This document shows positions 58,038-64,000 of a stretch of 64,000 bases of DNA, one piece after another. The DNA is taken from the NCBI RefSeq assembly GCF_008033135.1, contig NZ_CP041335.1, positions 2,857,925-2,921,924 of the forward strand, given 5' to 3'. The notes beneath the pieces are model-generated. The model was not told where the DNA came from, did not search any database, and worked only from the letters and a program-made list of their open reading frames with translations. The stretch comes from Chitinolyticbacter meiyuanensis (GTDB taxonomy: Bacteria > Pseudomonadota > Gammaproteobacteria > Burkholderiales > Chitinibacteraceae). Position numbers and translations under genes: made by a program. Positions within the stretch are counted from its first letter, which is position 1. Each line of letters opens with the position of its first letter.

Positions 58038-58872
58038 CCTCACCACGGCGGTCGACAGCATCGCGCTGCCGTCGCCCGCTTCCAACCTGCTGCCCTGGCT
58101 GGCCCGGCTGGGCCGCTATGCGGGGATCGCCGTCGCTGGCGCCATCCTGCCGTTGTCGCTGTTCGCGCTGTGGCAATACGCGGTGGACCAGCAATGGCTG
58201 GCCGAGCAGATCCTGCCACCGCCCGCGCTTGTCTGGCAGTCGCTCGTCGAGCTGTGGGACAGCGGCGAGCTGCTTGAGCACCTGACCATCAGCCTCTCGC
58301 GCGTGGCGTGGAGCTTCGCCATCGGTGGTGGCAGCGGCCTCGTGCTCGGCATCGCGCTCGGCCTGTCGCGCCAGGTGCGCGCCTATGTGCATCCCACCTT
58401 CTCGGTGGTGTCGCAATTCCCGGTGGTGGGCTGGATTCCGCTCTTGATCATCTTCCTTGGCATCGACGAGGCGCTGAAGATCGCCGCGATCTCGCTCGCC
58501 GTGGTGGTGCCGGTGGCGGTGAACACCTACAAGGGCATCGCCAACATTCCGCGCGCCTGGCTGGAAGTGGGTCGCGTCTACGGCTTCTCGCTGCCGCAGA
58601 CCCTCGCCCGCGTGGTGGCACCCGCCGCGGCGCCCAGCGTGTTCAACGGCCTGCGCCAGGGCGTGATGCAGGCATGGTTGACGCTGGTGTTCGTCGAGCT
58701 GCTCGCCTCCAGCGAAGGCATCGGCTACCTGATGGTGTGGGGTCGCCAGCTGTTGCAGCTCGATCTGGTCGTCGTCGCCATGATCGCCATCGGCGCAGTG
58801 GGCCTCGTGCTCGATCTGTCGCTGCGTTTCATCGAATCCCGCGTGCTCGGCTGGCGCCGCAGCGCATTCTGA
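58030..58872 (+). CDS. ABC importer permease (SsuC-like, first pair)
   Basis: 280 aa with about six membrane segments. The loop WLEVGRVYGFSLPQTLARVV is the EAA motif. VSQFPVVGWIPLLIIFLGIDEALKIA is typical of sulfonate permeases (cited here in its parts FPVVGWIPL and GIDEALKIA). Its start overlaps the MFS stop. It closely resembles the permease at 61864. Confidence 0.88.
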   Translation: MSSLTTAVDSIALPSPASNLLPWLARLGRYAGIAVAGAILPLSLFALWQYAVDQQWLAEQILPPPALVWQSLVELWDSGELLEHLTISLSRVAWSFAIGGGSGLVLGIALGLSRQVRAYVHPTFSVVSQFPVVGWIPLLIIFLGIDEALKIAAISLAVVVPVAVNTYKGIANIPRAWLEVGRVYGFSLPQTLARVVAPAAAPSVFNGLRQGVMQAWLTLVFVELLASSEGIGYLMVWGRQLLQLDLVVVAMIAIGAVGLVLDLSLRFIESRVLGWRRSAF

Positions 58873-58882
58873 GGAACACGCC

Positions 58883-59656
58883 ATGAGCCTCAACCCTGCT
58901 TCCCGCGACTGGCGTGGCCTGGTGCTGCCGGTCGTGTTCATCGCCGTATGGGCACTGGTCACCCACGTCGGTTGGGTCAACACCCGGCTGATCGTGCCTC
59001 CGGAAAAGGTGCTGGTCGTCGCCTGGGACTACATCGTGCACGGCCCCTTCATCAGGGCGCTGCTGGCCAGCCTGTGGCGCGATGGCGCCGGCTTCGTGAC
59101 CGGCAGCCTTGCCGGCATCGCGCTCGGCAGCCTGCTCGGCGTATCGGGCTGGGCCGAGCGGCTGATCGGGCCGACCTTTCACACGATCAAGCAGATCTCG
59201 CTGTTTGCGTGGATTCCGCTGTTGTCGATCTGGCTCGGCTACAACGACACCTCGCGCATCGTGTTCGTCGCCGTCTCGGTGTTCTACCCGGTGACGCTCG
59301 CCACCTTCGAGGGCGTGAAGAGCGTGACGCGCGCCCAGGTGGAAGTGGCGCAGGTCTATGCCTTCAGCCGCAGCCAGCTGTTCACCCGGCTGATCCTGCC
59401 GGCCGCCTCGCCGCAGATCATCACCGGCCTCAACCTTGGCCTTGTCTACGCCTGGCTCGCCACCATCGGCGCCGAGTTCCTGCTGCCCGCCTACGGCGAA
59501 GTGGGCCTCGGCGACACGGTGATCCGCGGCCGCGCCGCCTTCAATGTCGAGCTTGTCATCTTCGGCATGGTGCTGATCGGCCTGGTCGGCGCCCTGCTCA
59601 ATCAGCTTGCCACCCGCCTCGAAGCCCATGCGCTGCGCTGGCGCGGCGACCGGTGA
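58883..59656 (+). CDS. ABC importer permease (SsuC-like, first pair, second member)
   Basis: 257 aa, 10 bp after the previous permease (GAGGA upstream). Six membrane segments; EAA-type loop VEVAQVYAFSRSQLFTRLIL. HTIKQISLFAWIPLLSIWLG is matched almost exactly by the permease at 62756, so each pair contains one member of each type. The two may form a heterodimeric channel. Confidence 0.88.
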   Translation: MSLNPASRDWRGLVLPVVFIAVWALVTHVGWVNTRLIVPPEKVLVVAWDYIVHGPFIRALLASLWRDGAGFVTGSLAGIALGSLLGVSGWAERLIGPTFHTIKQISLFAWIPLLSIWLGYNDTSRIVFVAVSVFYPVTLATFEGVKSVTRAQVEVAQVYAFSRSQLFTRLILPAASPQIITGLNLGLVYAWLATIGAEFLLPAYGEVGLGDTVIRGRAAFNVELVIFGMVLIGLVGALLNQLATRLEAHALRWRGDR

Positions 59657-59668
59657 GGAAAATCGATC

Positions 59669-60751
59669 ATGAACCATCTATTCCAACGTTTGACCACCAC
59701 GGCGCTGTTCGCCGTCGCCACCCTGACCGCGCACGCCAGCGCATTGCCGCCCGTGGTGCGCATTGGCGTCGCTTCGCCATCGGTGGGCAACCCGCCGGTC
59801 TACACCACGGGCTCGATCGGCCTCGCCCGGCACAAGGGCTGGATCGATGCCGAGTTCAAGGGCACCAGCACCCGCATCGAGTGGTTCTTCTTCAAGGGCG
59901 CTGGCCCCGCCGTGACCGAGGCACTCACCAACAACCAGCTCGACGTGGTGTTCCAGGGCGACTTGCCGTCCATCATGGCCAAGGCCGCCGGGCTCAATAC
60001 CCGGCTGGTGCTGCCGGTGGCGATCCGCTCCAACGTCTACCTGCTGGTGCCACCCGATTCCAAGATCCGCGGCGTAGCCGACCTGAAGGGCAAGCGGGTA
60101 TCGCTGTTCCGTGGCACCAATGCCCATCTGCCGATCAACCGCATCCTGGCCGCGCATGGTCTCAAGGAGCGTGACATCCGGCTGATCAACTTCGACAACG
60201 CTTCCGCCCAGGCGGCACTGACCACCCGGGATATCGATGCCGCCTTCGTCGGCGTGGAATCGCTGAAGCTGGTCGACAAGGGTGTTGCACGCGTTGCCTA
60301 CAGTACCCAGAACCAGCCGCCGGTCTACACCCGGCAGAGCGGCCTCTTGGCCACCGACGAGTTCGCGCGGCGCTATCCGGATGCGGTGCAGCGCGTGGTG
60401 CGCGGCGTGGTGCGCTCGGCGCACTGGGCCTCGCAGGAGGAACACCGTACCGAGGTGTTCAAGACCTGGGCGCTGATGGGCTACCCGGTCTCGGTGTTCG
60501 AGACCGACTACGCCAAGCAGCCGTTGAAGGAGCGCCTGTCACCCCTGTTCGATCCCTTCCTCGTCGGCCGCTACAAGGATGCCGTTGCCGGCGCCAGGGA
60601 ATTCAAGCTGGCACGGGGCGATGTCGACGTCGATCGCTGGATCGATCGCCGTTTCGTCGATGCCGCCCTCAAGGACCTGAAGCTCACCGGCTACTGGCAG
60701 CCGCTGAATGCCCAGGGCAAGCCACTGACCACGCAGACCGCCGCGCGCTGA
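59669..60751 (+). CDS. ABC substrate-binding protein, SsuA-like (paralog 3 of 4)
   Basis: 360 aa. A signal peptide ends near THASA. The mature start PPVVRIGVASPSVGNPP and EWFFFKGAGPAVTEALTNNQ identify the same family, but it is closer to paralog 4 than to 1 and 2. QGDLPSIMAKAAG replaces the HGDLPLIVGRSTG of paralogs 1 and 2, suggesting a different ligand. Confidence 0.85.
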   Translation: MNHLFQRLTTTALFAVATLTAHASALPPVVRIGVASPSVGNPPVYTTGSIGLARHKGWIDAEFKGTSTRIEWFFFKGAGPAVTEALTNNQLDVVFQGDLPSIMAKAAGLNTRLVLPVAIRSNVYLLVPPDSKIRGVADLKGKRVSLFRGTNAHLPINRILAAHGLKERDIRLINFDNASAQAALTTRDIDAAFVGVESLKLVDKGVARVAYSTQNQPPVYTRQSGLLATDEFARRYPDAVQRVVRGVVRSAHWASQEEHRTEVFKTWALMGYPVSVFETDYAKQPLKERLSPLFDPFLVGRYKDAVAGAREFKLARGDVDVDRWIDRRFVDAALKDLKLTGYWQPLNAQGKPLTTQTAAR

Positions 60752-60762
60752 AGGAGCCCACC

Positions 60763-61845
60763 ATGTTGCAACACTTGCGCATTGCCCTTGCCGCCGCCGC
60801 GGCCACCGTGGCGGGGCTGGCGCTCGCCGCCCAGCCCACGGTGATCCGCATCGGCGTGGCCTCGCCCACTGTCGGCACCGAGTTCACCTCCGGCAGCGCC
60901 GGCATCGCCTACACCCGCAACTGGATCAACGACGAATTCAAGCAGGATGGCATCAAGGTCGAGTGGCACTTCTTCAAGGGTGCCGGCCCGGCGGTGAACG
61001 AGGCGCTGACCAACAAGCAGCTCGATTTCGCGCTGCAGGGCGATTTCCCCTCGGTGGTGGCCCGCTCGGTCGGGCTCAAGACCCGCATCATCGCCATGGC
61101 CGGCGTGCGCACCAACATCTACCTCGCCGCGCCGACGGGCTCGCCGGTGCAGAAGGTGGCCGATCTCAAGGGCCGCAAGGTGGGGCTCTTCGTCGGCACC
61201 AACCTGCAGCTGCCGGCCGACCGGGTACTGGCCGACCATGATCTGACCGAGCGCGATCTCAAGATCGTGAACCTCGACCTGCCCGGTATCGACGCCGCGC
61301 TGATCGGCAACAACCTCGACGCTGGCTTCTCGGATCAGCGCGTGCTGAAGCTGCGCGACCAGGGCAAGGTGCGCATCGTCTACACCACGCGCGGCCACGC
61401 CCCGCGCTATACCCGGCAGAACGCGCTGCTCGTCACCGACGAATTCGCCAGCCGTTATCCGGACGCGACCACCCGCGTGGTCCGCGGCCTGGTAAAGGCT
61501 TCGCGCTGGGTGGCGGATGACAAAAACGCCAATGAAGCCTACGCGCTGTGGGCACGGATGGGCGTGCCCGAATCGGTGATCCGCGAGGATTACTCGGGCG
61601 AATCGCTGCAGAGCCAGTTCAGCCCGCTGCTCGACGATTTCGCGGTGGCGCGTTACCGCGAGGTGGCCGAGGGCCTGTTGAAGCTCAAGCTGATCCGCAA
61701 GCCGGTGGATGTCCAGACCTGGTTCGACCGCCGCTTCCTCGATGCAGCGCTCAAACAGACCCAGCTCGCCGGCTACTGGCAACCCATCGATGCCGACGGC
61801 AAGCGCCTTGCCGGCACGGCCACCCCGAAACGTACACGCTCGTAA
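60763..61845 (+). CDS. ABC substrate-binding protein, SsuA-like (paralog 4 of 4)
   Basis: 360 aa, 11 bp after paralog 3 (AAGGAG upstream). A signal peptide ends near LALAA. VEWHFFKGAGPAVNEALTNK and QGDFPSVVARSVGLKTRI align with paralog 3. All four binding-protein genes are exactly 1083 bp, which points to duplication with little later length change. Confidence 0.85.
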   Translation: MLQHLRIALAAAAATVAGLALAAQPTVIRIGVASPTVGTEFTSGSAGIAYTRNWINDEFKQDGIKVEWHFFKGAGPAVNEALTNKQLDFALQGDFPSVVARSVGLKTRIIAMAGVRTNIYLAAPTGSPVQKVADLKGRKVGLFVGTNLQLPADRVLADHDLTERDLKIVNLDLPGIDAALIGNNLDAGFSDQRVLKLRDQGKVRIVYTTRGHAPRYTRQNALLVTDEFASRYPDATTRVVRGLVKASRWVADDKNANEAYALWARMGVPESVIREDYSGESLQSQFSPLLDDFAVARYREVAEGLLKLKLIRKPVDVQTWFDRRFLDAALKQTQLAGYWQPIDADGKRLAGTATPKRTRS

Positions 61846-61863
61846 ACCGCGCCGGAGACCCCC

Positions 61864-62724
61864 ATGTCCACCACCGCATCCACCCTGCTTCTGGGCGACG
61901 GCGTAGCCAGTCCGGCCCATACGGCCAAACCGGCCAAGCCGCCGTTCAACTGGCACGCACTGCGACAGAAGGCCAGCCGCTGGCTGCTGGCCTGGCCGGT
62001 ACCGCTCGCCGTGCTGCTGGCCTGGCAGCTCGCCGCGCAGTACGAGCTGATCCCGTCACAGATCCTGCCCTCGCCGCTGACCGTGGCCGCCACCTTCGCC
62101 GACCTCTTCAATACCGGCGAATTGCAGACCCACACGCTGATCAGCCTGCAGCGCGTGCTGTGGGGCTTTCTCACCGGCGCCGGCCTTGGCATCGCGCTCG
62201 GCGTGGCCATGGGGCTGTCGCCGCTGGCCAAGGATTACCTCTACCCCACGTTCAAGACCTTCGCCCAGGTGCCGTCGCTCGGCTGGCTGCCGCTCTTGAT
62301 GATGCTGGTCGGCATCGACGAGGCGCTGAAGATCATCCTGATCGCCAAATCAGCCTTCGTACCGATCACGCTCAACACCTACAAGGGCCTGCAGGGCGTG
62401 CCGAACAGCTACATCGAGGTGGCCAAGGTCTACGGCTTCAACCGCTGGCAACTGCTGCGCCGCGTGGTGCTGCCGGCCGCCTTCCCGCCGATCTGGAACG
62501 GCGTGCGCTACGGCCTCACCCATTCGTGGCTGGCCCTCGTGGGCGTGGAACTGCTGGCCTCGAGCGAGGGCGTGGGCTTTCTCATCGTCTATGGCCGTCA
62601 GCTCTACCAGCTCGACGTGGTGCTGGCCGCCGTGATCGTGGTCGGCGGGGTCGGCTTCGCGCTCGACAAGATCCTCGCCCTGATCGAACACCGCCTGCTG
62701 CGCTGGCGCCGCGAAGCATTCTGA
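61864..62724 (+). CDS. ABC importer permease (SsuC-like, second pair)
   Basis: 286 aa with a ~35-residue cytoplasmic N-terminus and about six membrane segments. EVAKVYGFNRWQLLRRVVLP is the EAA loop. VPSLGWLPLLMMLVGIDEAL and ELLASSEGVGFLIVYGRQL mirror the permease at 58030. Confidence 0.88.
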   Translation: MSTTASTLLLGDGVASPAHTAKPAKPPFNWHALRQKASRWLLAWPVPLAVLLAWQLAAQYELIPSQILPSPLTVAATFADLFNTGELQTHTLISLQRVLWGFLTGAGLGIALGVAMGLSPLAKDYLYPTFKTFAQVPSLGWLPLLMMLVGIDEALKIILIAKSAFVPITLNTYKGLQGVPNSYIEVAKVYGFNRWQLLRRVVLPAAFPPIWNGVRYGLTHSWLALVGVELLASSEGVGFLIVYGRQLYQLDVVLAAVIVVGGVGFALDKILALIEHRLLRWRREAF

Positions 62725-62755
62725 GCGTCGGCACAATGTATCCAAGGAGTTTGCA

Positions 62756-63550
62756 ATGACCCAATTCGTCAACCCGCTGACCCTGATACCCAAGCCGCTG
62801 CGCGGCTGGGTGATTCCGGTGTTGCTGTTCACCTGGTGGTGGGCCGCCTACCGCTTCAGCTGGACCGATTCCGAGCTGTTCGTGCCGATCTCCAAGGTGA
62901 TCGACACCGGCTGGCGCATGAGCGCGAGCGGCGAGCTGTGGCAATCACTGGGCGCAAGCCTCTACCGCATGATCACGGGCTTTGTGCTCGGCAGCGCGGC
63001 GGGGCTGATCGTGGGCACGCTGCTCGGCGTATCGCGGCTGTTTGAGAGCCTGGTCGGGCCGAGCTTCCACACCATCAAGCAGGTGTCGCTGCTAGCGTGG
63101 ATCCCGCTGATTTCGGTGTGGTTCGGCCTGGGGGACCCCGCCAAGATCGCCTTTCTGTCGCTCGCCGCCTTCTTCCCGGTGGTGCTCAATACCTTCGAGG
63201 GCATCCGCAGCGTATCGCGCGATCACATCGAGGTGGCGCGGATCTTCGCCTACAGCCCGCTACAGGTGTTCCTGAAGGTGGTGCTGCCTTCGGCCACGCC
63301 GTCGATCTTCACCGGCATCTACCTCGCGCTGATCTACGCCTGGCTCGCCACGCTGGGCGCCGAATACCTGCTCACCTCGGGCCTGGGCATCGGCAACCTG
63401 CTGGTCGATGGCCGCGAGCACTTCTGGATGGACCAGGTGCTGCTCGGCGTGATCGTCGTCGGCCTCGTCGGCTTCGTCCTCAACTGGTCGGCCAGCAAGG
63501 TGGAGGCCCGGCTGTTGCGCTGGCGCGGCCGCTCGGTGGCGCAGTTCTGA
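62756..63550 (+). CDS. ABC importer permease (SsuC-like, second pair, second member)
   Basis: 264 aa with AAGGAG upstream. Six membrane segments; HTIKQVSLLAWIPLISVWFG and the EAA loop VARIFAYSPLQVFLKVVLP mirror the permease at 58883. With the preceding gene it forms the second permease pair. Confidence 0.88.
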   Translation: MTQFVNPLTLIPKPLRGWVIPVLLFTWWWAAYRFSWTDSELFVPISKVIDTGWRMSASGELWQSLGASLYRMITGFVLGSAAGLIVGTLLGVSRLFESLVGPSFHTIKQVSLLAWIPLISVWFGLGDPAKIAFLSLAAFFPVVLNTFEGIRSVSRDHIEVARIFAYSPLQVFLKVVLPSATPSIFTGIYLALIYAWLATLGAEYLLTSGLGIGNLLVDGREHFWMDQVLLGVIVVGLVGFVLNWSASKVEARLLRWRGRSVAQF

Positions 63551-63575
63551 TGCCGGCCCGCTTCAACCATCCCCT

Positions 63576-63592
63576 GCCCCGCGCTGCGGGGC
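63576..63592 (+). other. Intercistronic hairpin before the ATPase gene
   Basis: A 7-bp GC stem (63576-63582 with 63586-63592) without a U-tract. Possibly limits read-through or marks a processing site. Confidence 0.35.
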
Positions 63593-63656
63593 GCTGTATC
63601 CGGCGCCGCTGACGCGGCACTGCAAGATTCGACTACAAGACAACAGGAGCAACACC

Positions 63657-64000
63657 ATGGCCCACGCAGGCACGCTGGAAATCAAATCGCTGTCCAAGCA
63701 GTACGACGTCAAGGGCGAGCCCCTGTCGGTGCTGGAGGACATCTCCCTCACCATCAAGCCGGGCGAATTCGTCTCCATCGTCGGCTCGTCCGGTTGCGGC
63801 AAATCCACGCTCTTACGCCTGGTGATCGGCCTGGAGGACGAGTACCAGGGCGAGATCCTGCTCGACGGCAAGCGCATCGTCGGCACCAGCCTTGATCGCG
63901 GCATCGTGTTCCAGGAGCACCGGCTGTTCCCGTGGCTGACGGTCGAGCAGAACGTGGGCCTCGGCCTCCTGAACAACAAGGAGTTCAGCGAGAGCCAGAA
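63657..64000 (+). CDS. ABC importer ATP-binding protein (3' end outside window)
   Basis: At least 114 codons from the ATG at 63657, with AACAGGAGC upstream; it runs off the right edge. Walker A GSSGCGKST is at residues 43-51. The Q-loop segment GIVFQEHRLFPWLTV is typical of the SsuB/TauB group. It is the only ATPase seen in the operon so far and might energise both permease pairs. Confidence 0.9.
   Translation, partial: MAHAGTLEIKSLSKQYDVKGEPLSVLEDISLTIKPGEFVSIVGSSGCGKSTLLRLVIGLEDEYQGEILLDGKRIVGTSLDRGIVFQEHRLFPWLTVEQNVGLGLLNNKEFSESQ

Overview
The window is high-GC bacterial chromosome. The rRNA operon (16S-tRNAIle-tRNAAla-23S-5S on the minus strand), beta-proteobacterial features in the 16S gene and a secreted two-CBM chitinase together suggest a chitin-degrading member of the Neisseriales (Chitinibacteraceae/Chromobacteriaceae type). 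The genus cannot be fixed by reading alone.

Layout. 1-2.4 kb: end of an unidentified gene, then tcdA and rimO (minus). 2.5-8.3 kb: a complete rrn operon with promoter, boxA sites, RNase III processing stems and terminator. 8.5-19.8 kb: an organosulfur region on the plus strand. It holds a HutC-type GntR regulator behind a consensus sigma-54 promoter, then a flavoprotein plus ferredoxin pair resembling adenylylsulfate reductase AprA/AprB. These are followed by a complete ABC importer, a HEAT-repeat protein and a DUF971 protein, and then tauABCD. 19.9-25.4 kb: cell-envelope genes. 25.5-28.7 kb: chitinase and chromate transporter. 28.8-35.2 kb: a second sulfur island in which a methyltransferase/flavoprotein/ferredoxin operon diverges from an operon for SsuE-type flavin reductase, Mop/SsuF-type protein, SfnR-like sigma-54 activator and Tas-like aldo/keto reductase. 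35.3-47.2 kb: mostly ordinary metabolic, efflux and regulatory genes, including a methionine aminotransferase and a TauE/SafE exporter. 47.2-52.4 kb: a compact six-gene operon (2-hydroxyacid dehydrogenase, TauD-family dioxygenase, OsmC, FMN reductase, MFS, dienelactone hydrolase). 52.6-64 kb: a large importer operon behind another sigma-54 promoter, with a porin, four periplasmic binding proteins of identical length (360 aa), an MFS protein, four permeases and the start of an ATPase.

How it fits together. The main theme is acquisition of sulfur from organosulfur compounds, probably under sigma-54 control. I find -24/-12 promoters in front of gntR, the methyltransferase operon, the ssuE-like operon (weaker) and the porin operon. 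An SfnR-like activator without a sensory domain is encoded in the same window. Two of the promoter regions carry the same dyad, GCAGCA-N15-TGCTGC, at enhancer distance, and a degenerate version lies upstream of gntR. The most novel candidate is the AprA/AprB-like redox pair co-transcribed with an importer, HEAT-repeat and DUF971 genes. I know no assigned function for that set. A 267-bp nested-palindrome element sits inside the importer operon, and a fragment of a duplicated tRNA-Ile lies in the rrn spacer.
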